64,000 bases of DNA, from positions 248,001-312,000 of the forward strand of contig NZ_CP010311.1 of the NCBI RefSeq assembly GCF_000827125.1, given 5' to 3'. The notes beneath the pieces are model-generated. The model was not told where the DNA came from and did not search any database. It saw nothing but the letters and a program-made list of their open reading frames with translations. Source of the stretch: Geoalkalibacter subterraneus (lineage in GTDB: Bacteria; Desulfobacterota; Desulfuromonadia; Desulfuromonadales; Geoalkalibacteraceae). This document shows, piece by piece, positions 37,786 through 46,501 of this stretch. Numbering within the stretch: the first letter of the stretch is position 1; each line of letters opens with the position of its first letter. Both the position numbers and the translations under genes were made by a program.

Positions 37786-37825
37786 GCGGCCGATTTCCAT
37801 CGTGGGATCGGCCGTTTGCATTTTT
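37786..37825 (+). terminator. Terminator after tRNA-Asn
   Basis: CGGCCGAT and ATCGGCCG form the stem, followed by TTTGCATTTTT, 10 bases past the tRNA. Confidence 0.8.
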
Positions 37826-37885
37826 CAGCTTTGATCGACCTCCGACTCTTTCCCTGTAAACCCCAGCAAAAAAAATTAGTTGAAA

Positions 37886-37898
37886 GTTCGAGTCCGGC
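37886..37898 (+). repeat. Short copy of the tRNA-Asn T-arm
   Basis: GTTCGAGTCCGGC repeats 13 bases of the tRNA-Asn 3' region about 130 bases downstream, followed by CTTGCCTCCA. It could be a scar of an element that used the tRNA as attachment site, but it is very short. Confidence 0.35.
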
Positions 37899-38019
37899 TT
37901 GCCTCCATTAGAGGGAGAAGAGGGCGGTGAAGCTATAGCCATCTTTGGTCTGCTGGTCGATCTGGGAGGGGAGTGTGCCGGCGCGGTCGGCCTGATTGCC
38001 TTCTGCCTCTCTTCGTTTA

Positions 38020-39228
38020 TCAGCTTTTTGGCTGTTTTCCCATGACACGCCTGGCGACCGACCGCCCGATGGCCAGCGAAGCGGTGGCAGCGGGGGAGGG
38101 GGCGTTGAGGACATGGACCGCTCTCTCCTCCTCGACGATGTGAAAGTCATCAAGGAGTCTGCCTTCAGCATCCACCGCCTGGGCGCGCACGCCGGCTCCG
38201 CCGGTCGTGATATCTTCGCTGGCCAGCATTGGCAGGAGGCTCTGCAGATCTTTCAGAAAGCGATGTTTACTGAAGGAGCGCAGATACTCATCCAGGGCGA
38301 GGCGCCAATAGCGGCGTCCGAGCTGCCAGAAACCCTTATACAGAAAGATCTCCGCGACGTCGCGCAGTGAAAAGCTCAGCCGGTTGTAGCCCTCGCGCTT
38401 CAGGGCGAGTACGGCATTCGGACCGGCTTCAATCCCACCATGGATCATGCGGGTGAAATGAACGCCAAGGAAGGGCAGGTTGGGATCGGGGACCGGATAA
38501 ATCAGATTATTGACCAGACCCTCCCGCTCCTTGCACAGATCATAATATTCGCCTCGGAAAGGGATAATGTGCACCTGTGGATCAGCGCCGCACATCCGAG
38601 CCACCCGATCGCTGTGCAGCCCGGCGCAGTTGACCAGAAAACTGCAGAACACTTCGCCCGATGTTGTTTCGAGGCGCAGGCCCTCTTTTCCCTTGTGCAC
38701 CCGACGCACCTCGGAATCGACGCGGATCGCGCCGCCAGCACCTTCGACCCGCTTTGCCATAGCCTGTGCAGCCTGGGGAAAATCCACGATTCCGGTCTGC
38801 GGGACATAAAGACCGGCGATGCCCACCACGTGCGGCTCGTATTCACGCAATGACGTCCTGTCGAGACGCTGCAAACCTTCCAGCCCGTTTTCCCGGCCGC
38901 GACGCTCGAGTTCTTCGAGGCGCGGGACTTCTTCCTCGCGGGTGGCGACCACGACCTTTCCGCAGCGCTCGCAGGGGATGTTCTCTTCACGGCAGAAGCG
39001 GTAGAGTTCTTCGCGCCCCTCGGTACAGGTGCGGGTTTTCCGGGAGCCAGGACGGTAATAGAGGCCGGAATGGATCACGCCGCTGTTGTTTCCGGTCTGG
39101 TGCCGCGCAAGGCCGGCCTCTTTTTCCAGAACGACGATTTTCCCCGCCATCTCACGGCTCAGAGCCAGAGCTGTGGCCAGGCCGACGATGCCGCCGCCGA
39201 CCACCGCGATGTCAAATGAAGATTGCAT
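38020..39228 (-). CDS. lhgO: L-2-hydroxyglutarate oxidase/dehydrogenase LhgO-like
   Basis: 402 residues, FAD-dependent. N-terminal GGGIVGLATALALSRE dinucleotide motif with ARHQTGNNSGVIHSGLYYRP, the family hallmark, then VNCAGLHSDRVARMCG and IIPFRGEYYDL. C-terminal segment GGAGVRAQAVD...FHIVEE. It oxidises L-2-hydroxyglutarate to 2-oxoglutarate at the membrane and feeds electrons to quinone. Preceded by a small helix-turn-helix gene 13 bases upstream. Related glycerol-3-phosphate-type oxidases are the main alternative. Confidence 0.85.
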   Translation of the reverse strand: MQSSFDIAVVGGGIVGLATALALSREMAGKIVVLEKEAGLARHQTGNNSGVIHSGLYYRPGSRKTRTCTEGREELYRFCREENIPCERCGKVVVATREEEVPRLEELERRGRENGLEGLQRLDRTSLREYEPHVVGIAGLYVPQTGIVDFPQAAQAMAKRVEGAGGAIRVDSEVRRVHKGKEGLRLETTSGEVFCSFLVNCAGLHSDRVARMCGADPQVHIIPFRGEYYDLCKEREGLVNNLIYPVPDPNLPFLGVHFTRMIHGGIEAGPNAVLALKREGYNRLSFSLRDVAEIFLYKGFWQLGRRYWRLALDEYLRSFSKHRFLKDLQSLLPMLASEDITTGGAGVRAQAVDAEGRLLDDFHIVEEERAVHVLNAPSPAATASLAIGRSVARRVMGKQPKS

Positions 39229-39241
39229 GACCTGCTCCTGC

Positions 39242-39442
39242 TCAGCGGCTTTCTTTCTCCGGGCGGGAGTAGTTCATTAACTGCAGCTTCACGTCATCTG
39301 CTTTGACCCTGACCACCTCGCCGTTCTCGCCTTCCTCACTGCGCACCAGCCCCCCGCGAACCAATTCGAGAATCTCTTCACGCGTCAGGCCATATTTGGC
39401 TGCAGCCTTATCCACTTCGTACCAGGTTTTGACCAACGACAT
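39242..39442 (-). CDS. Small helix-turn-helix (excisionase/MerR-like) protein
   Basis: 66 residues: WYEVDKAAAKYGLTREEILE looks like the recognition helix region of a MerR/Xis-type winged helix, followed by VRGGLVRSEEGENGEVVRVK as a wing and a short tail. GGAGGCAC precedes the ATG on the minus strand. It is probably in one transcript with lhgO, and may regulate it. Function unproven. Confidence 0.65.
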   Translation of the reverse strand: MSLVKTWYEVDKAAAKYGLTREEILELVRGGLVRSEEGENGEVVRVKADDVKLQLMNYSRPEKESR

Positions 39443-39601
39443 AAGTGCCTCCTTTTCGTTGTCGCTATCATGTTGAAAGTATAACGCAGATCACCACAAT
39501 TACCCTCAGGGCACCCCCATATTTACCAAGAGACTCTGAATGTTTAAGGCTTGGATGAACGCTAATACTGAAACGGGTACTCACGATGGGAAGCGCCATT
39601 T

Positions 39602-39820
39602 TCATCTTCTCTTGCGGTTTGAGGTTTGTGAAATTCGTTTGTCGATCAGCCCATCAATACCATTTTCGTGATAGCGATCGATGTAGCGACGGAAGGTCCG
39701 ATCAGTGACCCCCAGCAGGCGGGCCGCCTCTTCCTGCGTGAGTCGCTTTTCGGTCCAGATGGTCAATACCTCTTCGAAATGCATTTTCCGGGTCTCCTGT
39801 AGCAACTGCGTCCGTGTCAT
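39602..39820 (-). pseudogene. ISNCY-family transposase, N-terminal remnant
   Basis: 72 residues from the ATG with GGAGG upstream: MTRTQLLQETRKMHFEEVLT, then KRLTQEEAARLLGVTDRTFR and GIDGLIDKRISQTSNRKRR. This is the helix-turn-helix start of ISNCY-type transposases, which are normally about 400 residues. The frame stops after the DNA-binding part and the catalytic domain is absent. The remnant lies directly upstream of cbiD. Confidence 0.85.
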
Positions 39821-39854
39821 GGTTATCCTCCCTGGTTCCCTGGTTAACCATGAA

Positions 39855-39882
39855 CCGGACAAACCTTGTGCTACAAGTCCGG
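39855..39882. repeat. Hairpin at the presumed end of the ISNCY remnant
   Basis: CCGGA...CTTGT-GCT-ACAAG-TCCGG forms an imperfect stem-loop 35 bases outside the transposase start. It could be the terminal inverted repeat of the element or a terminator shielding cbiD from outside transcription. Confidence 0.45.
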
Positions 39883-39957
39883 ACAGTTTACTTGCTGGTG
39901 ACAGTCACAATGCAAAAAGCTTGACAGTCGCCCCCTTTCATCAGACCATCATTTCCC

Positions 39958-40959
39958 ATGCGAAAAGGATTTACGACCGGAACAGCGGCGGCTGCGGCCG
40001 CCAAAGCCCATGCCCGGTTCATGACTCATCAGTTGAACGGCGATTATGTCGACGTCATGCTCCCTGACGGAAAGACGCTGGGTATTCCCGTTGTCTGCGG
40101 ACTTCATGGCGCCATGGTGACCAAGGACGCCGGTGACGATCCCGATGTCACTCACGGCGCAGCGGTTTGGGCGCGGGTGGCGCTGAGTGAGGACGACACT
40201 GGCATCCATATCGTCGGTGGCGAAGGGGTCGGCGTGGTCACGCGCCCAGGTTTGCAGGTTTCCGTTGGGCAGGCCGCCATCAATCCGGTTCCCCGCGCCA
40301 TGATCGAAACCAACGTGCGGACGGAGATCGGTCCAGATCGCGGCGCTGTCGTGACCGTCTCTGTGCCTGACGGCAAGCGGCTTGCGGAGCGGACCTTCAA
40401 TGCGCGCCTGGGCATCGAAGGGGGGATATCTATCATCGGGACCACAGGAATCGTCGAACCCATGAGCGTTCAGGCGCTGGTAGACACCATCCGTTGTGAA
40501 ATTGACGTGCAACTGGCCGAAGGCCATCCCATCACCCTGGTACCCGGCAAGATCGGTGAAAAGTATCTGCAGGCGCTGCGCCCTGAAACGCAGGCCATTC
40601 TGGTAAGCAACGCTTTTGACGAAGCTCTGGCTTATCTGCGGCAGCGACAAGTTGAAAAACTGACCATCGCCGGGCATCCCGGTAAGCTGGCCAAGCTGGC
40701 CATGGGCTGCTATAACACCCATTCCAATGCCTCCCCACAGGCCCAGGATTTTGTCGCCGGTACTCTGGGACTGATCGAGACCTTCAACACCGTCGAGGAA
40801 ATTTGTCAGAGTTATCCGGCGGCTTTTATCCTGGTGGCGGTGCGCATTGCTGAACGGGTGCAGGCTGACTACGGTTTTGCTCGGGTAGAAGTGTTGCTGT
40901 TTGATATGCAGGGAGTGCTTTTGGCAAGTTATCCCCCAACAAATTCAGGTGATCTGTGA
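39958..40959 (+). CDS. cbiD: Cobalt-precorrin-5B C1-methyltransferase
   Basis: 333 residues beginning MRKGFTTGTAAAAAAKAHAR, the CbiD hallmark. Other conserved segments: GGEGVGVVTRPGL, INPVPRAMI, GGISIIGTTGIVEPMS and NAFDEALAYLRQ. It methylates C-1 of cobalt-precorrin-5B in the anaerobic B12 pathway. It heads a tightly packed cbiDEFGHJ operon and overlaps cbiE by 4 bases. No riboswitch is visible in the 70 bases between it and the ISNCY remnant, and its ribosome-binding site is poor. Confidence 0.97.
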   Translation: MRKGFTTGTAAAAAAKAHARFMTHQLNGDYVDVMLPDGKTLGIPVVCGLHGAMVTKDAGDDPDVTHGAAVWARVALSEDDTGIHIVGGEGVGVVTRPGLQVSVGQAAINPVPRAMIETNVRTEIGPDRGAVVTVSVPDGKRLAERTFNARLGIEGGISIIGTTGIVEPMSVQALVDTIRCEIDVQLAEGHPITLVPGKIGEKYLQALRPETQAILVSNAFDEALAYLRQRQVEKLTIAGHPGKLAKLAMGCYNTHSNASPQAQDFVAGTLGLIETFNTVEEICQSYPAAFILVAVRIAERVQADYGFARVEVLLFDMQGVLLASYPPTNSGDL

Positions 40960-41594
40960 ATCAGCCCCGCATCTCCATAATCTCCATGGGGCCCGGCAGC
41001 CCCGGCTTGCTGACAGCGCGCGCCCGTCGGGCGCTGGAAACAATCGACCTGGCCGTCGGCGCGCCACGCCTGACCCAGGGGCTCACGGTTCCCTGCTATT
41101 CGCCGGAGCCGCTAATCAGCGGGACGATCGAGTATATCCGCAGTCATCCGGATAAACTCATCGGTGTTCTGGTCAGCGGCGATGCCGGGTTCTACAGCCT
41201 CAGCCGGGCTATCGTTGCAGCCTTTGGGCGCAAGTCGGTTACCGTCATCCCCGGTGTCAGCGTGGTGCAGGCCGCCTTTGCTGCCATCGCCGAACCCTGG
41301 CAGGAGGCCCGTTTCTTTTCCGTCCATGGACGAGAAGCGGTGTTGAACATTCCGGCCATCATGGCAAGCGAGCGCTTTTTGGTTCTCTGTGACGGTAGCC
41401 ACAACCCCCGCGCTATTCTGGAGCGCTACCCCCGACTGCTTGAGTACTTTGACCTGTGGTCCATGAGCAACCTCAGCCTTGACAATGAAATGATCGTCCC
41501 CGTGACCAGGGAAACCGTCATTCCTGAAGATCCCCTGAGTTGTGTGGTGGGAATAAAAAAAGAGAAGGAAAATCATATTGATGGAGAACAGTGA
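40956..41594 (+). CDS. cbiE: Cobalt-precorrin-7 C5-methyltransferase
   Basis: 212 residues, SAM-dependent tetrapyrrole methylase fold: SMGPGSPGLLTARARRAL, VLVSGDAGFYSLSR, VIPGVSVVQAAFA and WSMSNLSLDNE. It methylates C-5 of cobalt-precorrin-7. Starts at GTG overlapping the cbiD stop. CbiE is normally paired with or fused to CbiT, which methylates C-15 and decarboxylates C-12; here the next gene is cbiF and no CbiT domain follows. Confidence 0.9.
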   Translation: MNQPRISIISMGPGSPGLLTARARRALETIDLAVGAPRLTQGLTVPCYSPEPLISGTIEYIRSHPDKLIGVLVSGDAGFYSLSRAIVAAFGRKSVTVIPGVSVVQAAFAAIAEPWQEARFFSVHGREAVLNIPAIMASERFLVLCDGSHNPRAILERYPRLLEYFDLWSMSNLSLDNEMIVPVTRETVIPEDPLSCVVGIKKEKENHIDGEQ

Positions 41595-42348
41595 AAGATC
41601 TTGCGTTTATTTCATCGGCGCCGGTCCCGGCGATCCGGAGCTGATCACTCTGAAGGGGATCAATGCGATCAAGCGCTGCCGGACGGTCATCTACGCCGGC
41701 AGTCTGGTGGCCCCGGAAATTCTCGATCACTGTGCTGCCGGTGCCGATATCTACAGCTCCGCCTCCATGAATCTGGAGCAGATTATCGCCGTCATGGTGG
41801 AGGCGATCGGCCGGGGTCACAGCGTGGCGCGCCTGCATACCGGTGACCCCTCTATTTACGGCGCCATTCAGGAGCAGATGGCCGAGCTGGACAAGCACGG
41901 CATTGCCTACTGCGTTATCCCCGGTGTCACGGCGGTGTTTGCGGCGGCAGCCGCCCTGCGCACCGAGCTGACCGCGCCGGAGCAGTCCCAGACCCTGGTT
42001 ATCAGCCGTATTGCCGGTCGCACTCCTGTGCCCGAGGATGAAGAGGTGGCGCGTTTGGCCTCCCATGGCGGCACCTTCTGTTTCTACCTTTCGGTGGACC
42101 GTTTCAGCGACATTGCCCGGCAGTTTTTCGAGCAGGGATGGAGCCCGCAAACCCCCGTGGCGATGGTTTATCGTGCCAGCTGGCCCGATGAACTGATCAG
42201 GCGTGGCACCCTGGCGGACATGGCCGGGCAGATTACAGACAGTGGCGTCAACAAGCACGCTGTGGTGATCGTTGGTAAGCCTCTGGGAGCCATCGGCGCC
42301 TACTCAAAACTGTATGACCGGGAGTTCAGCCATGGCACCCGCCCCTGA
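41581..42348 (+). CDS. cbiF: Cobalt-precorrin-4 C11-methyltransferase
   Basis: 255 residues. SAM-binding FIGAGPGDPELITLKG, AGSLVAPEIL, RLHTGDPSIYGAIQEQMAEL and VIPGVTAVFAAAAAL, all typical of CbiF/CobM. It methylates C-11 after ring contraction. The ATG at 41581 is used; a TTG one codon earlier is closer to the GAGAAGGA site. It overlaps both neighbours. Confidence 0.96.
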   Translation: MENSERSCVYFIGAGPGDPELITLKGINAIKRCRTVIYAGSLVAPEILDHCAAGADIYSSASMNLEQIIAVMVEAIGRGHSVARLHTGDPSIYGAIQEQMAELDKHGIAYCVIPGVTAVFAAAAALRTELTAPEQSQTLVISRIAGRTPVPEDEEVARLASHGGTFCFYLSVDRFSDIARQFFEQGWSPQTPVAMVYRASWPDELIRRGTLADMAGQITDSGVNKHAVVIVGKPLGAIGAYSKLYDREFSHGTRP

Positions 42349-43123
42349 TCTTGCGGTCATCGCTGTGACCGGGGCCGGAGCACGTCTGGCGGCCGGAATC
42401 AGCGCCGAGCTGGGCGGCAGTCTCCATCTGTCAGGCAGTATGGCTACGGAATATGACGCCACCCCCTACGATTCCCTCGCTGACCAGTTCGCTCGACTGA
42501 TGGACGGCAGCAAGCGTGGTATTGTCGCGGTCATGGCCCAGGGGATCGTCACCCGCATGATCGCCCCGCACCTGCAGTCTAAATACCAAGACCCCGCCGT
42601 AGTTACCTGTGACGAGGTGGGGCGTTTCGCCATCAGCACTGTTTCCGGCCACGAAGGGGGGGCCAATCAGCTGGCCCACGCCGTGGCGTCGATCACCGGC
42701 GCAACCCCCGTTATCACCACCGCCACCGAGGCCAACCGCTGCCATGTGCTGGGTATCGGCTGTCGTCGTGGCACCTCCAAAGGGGCCATTCTTCACGCCA
42801 TCCGTAGCGGCTGCGAACAGGCGGGCATTACTCCTGTTCGGCTGCGGCTGGTGGCCTCGGCCTGGGTCAAGAAGGATGAGCTAGGGCTTATTGCCGCAGT
42901 CGAAGAGCTAGGGCTTTATCTGCGTTTTCTCCCCCGCAGCGCCTATGAGAATCCGCTGTATAATTTCACGGCTTACGACGGCCCTATGCGCCATTTGGGG
43001 ATTCCCGGCGTGGCCGAACCCTCGGCCCTGCTGGCAGCCGTCGACCCGCGTCTGCTGTTGCCCCGCACTGTTATCGACTCCGTCACCATCGCCATCGCTC
43101 AGGAAGGACTTATCCATGCCTGA
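42332..43123 (+). CDS. cbiG: Cobalt-precorrin-5A hydrolase
   Basis: 263 residues. Both CbiG halves are present: the N-terminal VTCDEVGRFAISTVSGHEGG ANQLAH segment and the C-terminal CbiG_C domain with LGIGCRRGTSKGAI, ASAWVKKDELGL and GIPGVAEPSALLAA. It opens the delta-lactone and releases acetaldehyde. It is shorter than the roughly 350-residue CbiG of Salmonella, so the linker region is reduced. It overlaps cbiF by 17 bases and cbiH by 8. Confidence 0.93.
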   Translation: MAPAPDLAVIAVTGAGARLAAGISAELGGSLHLSGSMATEYDATPYDSLADQFARLMDGSKRGIVAVMAQGIVTRMIAPHLQSKYQDPAVVTCDEVGRFAISTVSGHEGGANQLAHAVASITGATPVITTATEANRCHVLGIGCRRGTSKGAILHAIRSGCEQAGITPVRLRLVASAWVKKDELGLIAAVEELGLYLRFLPRSAYENPLYNFTAYDGPMRHLGIPGVAEPSALLAAVDPRLLLPRTVIDSVTIAIAQEGLIHA

Positions 43124-43862
43124 TGGAATTCTCTTTGTGGTCGGAACCGGCCCCGGAACGGAGGACTTCATGGCCCCCGCCGCTGGTCACGCCATCGCCG
43201 GTGCCGATTATGTCTGTGGATATAAACCCTATCTGGAACAGATAGAACATTTGATTCCCACAACGGCCCAGGTCTTCAGCAACGGCATGACCGGTGAGAA
43301 GGAACGGGTGGAGAAAGCCCTGGCAGCCATGGAGCAGGGGCAGCGCGTTGCCCTTGTCTGTGGCGGTGACGCTTCGCTGTACTCCCTGGCCTCGCTGGTT
43401 TTCGAGTTGGCCGGCGATACCGATGCTATTGAAGTTATCCCCGGCATCACCGCCGCCCTGGCCGCCTCGGCTCGTCTCGGCGCTCCCGTCGCCGACGATC
43501 TGGCGATCATCTCCATGTCTGACCTGCTCACCCCCTGGGAACTGATCCAAAAGCGCATCGAGGCGGTCAATAGCGGCGATTTCGTCTGCGCCATCTACAA
43601 CCCGCGCAGCACCAAACGCACCACCCAGCTCGCCTATACGGTGCAGCGCTTCATGGCGGAGCGCGGTGACCTTGCCTGCGGCTTCGTGCGCCACTGCTAC
43701 CGGGAGGGAGAAAGCATCTGGACCGGCTATTTGAGTCAGCTTGATCTGGAAAACATCGACATGAGTACCCTCCTCATGGTCGGCAACACCCGCACCATCC
43801 TCAAAAACGGCAAACTGGTCACGCCGCGCGGCTACACTGCCAAATACGGGGCGCGTCCATGA
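43116..43862 (+). CDS. cbiH: Cobalt-factor III C17-methyltransferase
   Basis: 248 residues from the ATG that follows AGGAAGGA (MPDGILFVVGTGPGTEDFMA). Other motifs: YVCGYKPYLEQIE, VCGGDASLYSLASL, VIPGITAALAASARLGAP, DLLTPWELIQKR and YNPRSTKRTTQL. CbiH methylates C-17 with ring contraction. A longer upstream start at 42945 would overlap cbiG heavily and is rejected. Confidence 0.96.
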   Translation: MPDGILFVVGTGPGTEDFMAPAAGHAIAGADYVCGYKPYLEQIEHLIPTTAQVFSNGMTGEKERVEKALAAMEQGQRVALVCGGDASLYSLASLVFELAGDTDAIEVIPGITAALAASARLGAPVADDLAIISMSDLLTPWELIQKRIEAVNSGDFVCAIYNPRSTKRTTQLAYTVQRFMAERGDLACGFVRHCYREGESIWTGYLSQLDLENIDMSTLLMVGNTRTILKNGKLVTPRGYTAKYGARP

Positions 43863-44545
43863 TCCTCGTATTGGGCGGCACTTCCACGACCCATCAGGTG
43901 ATGACTGAACTTGAGGAAGCGGGTGAGCGGCTCCTGCTCATCAGTGTCGCCACCGATTATGGTCTGCAGGAGTTCGCCGCCCGTTATCCAGGACGGGTCA
44001 TCCACACGCGCTTCAATCCGGAGAGTCTGGCGCACTTTATCGCCGAACGAGCCATTACCCGCATTATCGACACCACCCATCCGCACGCCAGAGAAATCAG
44101 CGCCATCGCCCAACAGGTTGCCGAAGAGTGTGCAATCACCTACGAAAGCTGGGTGCGGCCTGTCGCGGAACTCGAAGCAGAGCCGGGAATCGTGATCTGC
44201 GCTGGCGCGGATGAAGCCTCCGCCTACCTGCAAAATTCTCCCCATCAGGGCATTCTCTTCACCACCGGCAGCAATAGCATCGAACGCTTCGCGCCCCTTG
44301 CCAAGCGAAGCTACGCCCGTGTTCTCCCCTTTGAAGATTCCATCGCTAAATGCGTGGCTGCCGGATTTGACCGCTCCCGCATCATCGCTCTGCAAGGGCC
44401 GTTTTCCACGGCATTCAACGCGGCACTTTGTCGCGAGTACCGCATCGACTGCATGGTGACCAAGAACAGCGGAGAGGGGAGTGGCTTTGAGGAGAAGCGG
44501 GAGGCATGCCGGGAGTTGGGGATAGAGCTGGTGGTGATCGGGTAG
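43859..44545 (+). CDS. cbiJ: Cobalt-precorrin-6A reductase
   Basis: 228 residues: N-terminal ILVLGGTSTTHQ nucleotide-binding segment, DTTHPHAREISAIAQQ, and C-terminal ALQGPFSTAFNAAL and MVTKNSGEGSGFEEK, which match CbiJ/CobK. It reduces cobalt-precorrin-6A with NAD(P)H. It overlaps cbiH by 4 bases and is the last gene of the forward cluster; cbiC converges on it with a 4-base gap. Confidence 0.94.
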   Translation: MILVLGGTSTTHQVMTELEEAGERLLLISVATDYGLQEFAARYPGRVIHTRFNPESLAHFIAERAITRIIDTTHPHAREISAIAQQVAEECAITYESWVRPVAELEAEPGIVICAGADEASAYLQNSPHQGILFTTGSNSIERFAPLAKRSYARVLPFEDSIAKCVAAGFDRSRIIALQGPFSTAFNAALCREYRIDCMVTKNSGEGSGFEEKREACRELGIELVVIG

Positions 44546-44549
44546 CCAG

Positions 44550-45170
44550 TCATCTCCCTTGCCCAAGCACCACCAGCAGCCCGTTGATCACCGTGGCGGC
44601 GCAGGGGCTACCCCCCTTGGGACCACGGTTGGTGACGTGCGGAATGGTGGTTTGGCGCAGCAGATTCTTGGATTCTTCGGCTTTGACGAAGCCTACGGGC
44701 AGTCCGGCGACGAAGGCGGGGTGCATTCTTCCGGCGGCGGTGAGTTCCAACAGTTTCAGCAGGGCAGTGGGGGCGTTGCCGATGGCATAGATGGCTTCGG
44801 GGTAACGTTCGGCGGCGTAGAGCATGGCGGTTTCGGCCCGGGTGAGATTTTCGGCACTGGCGCGGGTCAGCACGTCCGGTTCGCTGATAAAGCAGTGCAC
44901 CTGATTGCCGTATTGTTGCAGGTAGCGGCTGGTAATCCCGACTCGCACCATTTCCACATCACAGATGATGGGTACACCACGACGCAGGGCCGCCACACCT
45001 GCGGCAACGGCACCGGGCAGAATACAGGTCAGCTCGGCGAACTCCATGTCTCCCGTGGTGTGGATGAGCTTGCGGGCGATGATCTGCTCATCTTCGCTGA
45101 AGCGGCTGAGGTCGGCACCGGCGTTAATGATGGCGAAGCTGTCCTGTTCTATCTGCAGGCCTTTGTTCAT
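44550..45170 (-). CDS. cbiC: Cobalt-precorrin-8 methylmutase
   Basis: 206 residues. ARKLIHTTGDMEFAEL contains the conserved catalytic His. CDVEMVRVGITSRY, AIGNAPTALLKLLEL, GLPVGFVKAEESK and TNRGPKGGSP follow. It moves a methyl group from C-11 to C-12 to give cobyrinate. The start is the ATG following AAGGAGAA; the upstream extension is rejected. Directly downstream of cbiA. Confidence 0.96.
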   Translation of the reverse strand: MNKGLQIEQDSFAIINAGADLSRFSEDEQIIARKLIHTTGDMEFAELTCILPGAVAAGVAALRRGVPIICDVEMVRVGITSRYLQQYGNQVHCFISEPDVLTRASAENLTRAETAMLYAAERYPEAIYAIGNAPTALLKLLELTAAGRMHPAFVAGLPVGFVKAEESKNLLRQTTIPHVTNRGPKGGSPCAATVINGLLVVLGQGR

Positions 45171-45196
45171 AAAATTCTCCTTCGATATGTTCTTTC

Positions 45197-46501
45197 TCAC
45201 TTCAGCAACCAATCCAGCAGCGAGGGCTGGGAGCTGAAATGAAAGTGGACATAGCCCGCCAGGGTCTTGCTCTTGATGAAGCCGTCCCGGCTGCGCGCTC
45301 CATTGGTCACTTTCTCCAGCGTAAAGACGTAGGGTTCATTGACGTCCTCCAGAGTGGAGTAACGAAATTCGTGCCCTACCAGCCCTGTCAGGGAGATCGG
45401 CTCCTGCACCTGCACATAGCCCAGGGCCTGCCGTTTGCCGGTCATGCGGCAGCGGGCAGCAAAGATACCGGTCATGGGGTGGTGTCGGCCTTCACCGTCA
45501 ACAATGCCTTTTGTCAGCAGCATCATGCCGCCGCATTCGGCCAGCAGGGGACGGCTGGCGGCACTGTGTTGGAGCAACCATTGGTGCAGCTCCTGACGGG
45601 TGGACAGGGTTTCGGCGTACAGTTCGGGATAGCCGCCACCGATGTAGATGAAATCGGCCTCGGGCACGGTTTCCCCCGCCAGGGGCGAAAAGAAACGCAA
45701 GGCGTAACCTCGGCGCTCTATCTCCCGCAAATTGGCCTCGTAGTAAAAATTAAAGGCATGGTCGCGAGCTACGGCACAGATGCGCGTGGTTTTCGGGATG
45801 CCTTGCTCCTGCCACTGGAGCTCACTGGTCAGGTCGATGGCACTCAGCGCGTCCAGGTTGACATGCTGCTGCACCAAATCAGCGCAAGCATCGAAGTAGT
45901 TTTCTTCCATTTCCGCTGCCGTGGTGATACCCAGGTGGCGGCTGGGTGCCAGGGGATTGGTCTGGCGGGGCACACTGCCGAGCACCGGAATATCAGTGTG
46001 CTGCTCCAGAGCGCTGCGGATCAGCCGTTCGTGGTTGCTTGACGCCAGTTGATTGACGATCACTCCCACCAAAGGTGTCGACCGGCAGAGGCTCTGTAAC
46101 CCCCGCAGCAGAGCGGCGATGGTGTAGGAGCAGGAGGCGGCGTTCAGTACTACTACCACGGGAAGCCCCAGTTGCACCGCCACATCATAGGAGCTGCCAC
46201 CGAAACGGCGCGGCTCAATGCCGTCAAAAAGGCCCATCACTCCTTCTACCAGAGCCAGGTCACGACCTTGGCAGCCCTGCGCGAAGATCTGACGCAGAGT
46301 CGTTTTGTCAAGCATGACGGAATCCAGATTTTCCACCGGGTTACCGGCGGCTCGGGCCAAATGGCGGCTGTCGATGTAATCGGGACCGCACTTGAAGGGT
46401 GCCACCTTCCGACCCTGACGACTCAGGGCGCGGGCAATACCGGTGGTGATGGTGGTTTTGCCGGAGCCACTGCGCTCGGCGGCGATCAACACACCTTTCA
46501 T
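45197..46501 (-). CDS. cbiA: Cobyrinate a,c-diamide synthase
   Basis: 434 residues. P-loop AAERSGSGKTTITTGIARAL, VEGVMGLFDG, and a C-terminal class I glutamine amidotransferase-like domain (IGGGYPELYAETL, LLAECGGMMLL with the nucleophile Cys, VGHEFRYS). Amidates the a and c side chains with glutamine and ATP. Its ATG overlaps the stop of the Met8-like fragment at 46498-46620. Confidence 0.96.
   Translation of the reverse strand: MKGVLIAAERSGSGKTTITTGIARALSRQGRKVAPFKCGPDYIDSRHLARAAGNPVENLDSVMLDKTTLRQIFAQGCQGRDLALVEGVMGLFDGIEPRRFGGSSYDVAVQLGLPVVVVLNAASCSYTIAALLRGLQSLCRSTPLVGVIVNQLASSNHERLIRSALEQHTDIPVLGSVPRQTNPLAPSRHLGITTAAEMEENYFDACADLVQQHVNLDALSAIDLTSELQWQEQGIPKTTRICAVARDHAFNFYYEANLREIERRGYALRFFSPLAGETVPEADFIYIGGGYPELYAETLSTRQELHQWLLQHSAASRPLLAECGGMMLLTKGIVDGEGRHHPMTGIFAARCRMTGKRQALGYVQVQEPISLTGLVGHEFRYSTLEDVNEPYVFTLEKVTNGARSRDGFIKSKTLAGYVHFHFSSQPSLLDWLLK

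Noticed and set aside
39883-39957. Possible cobalamin riboswitch before cbiD
   Set aside because: Looked for the B12 box and core elements; none are present in the available leader.
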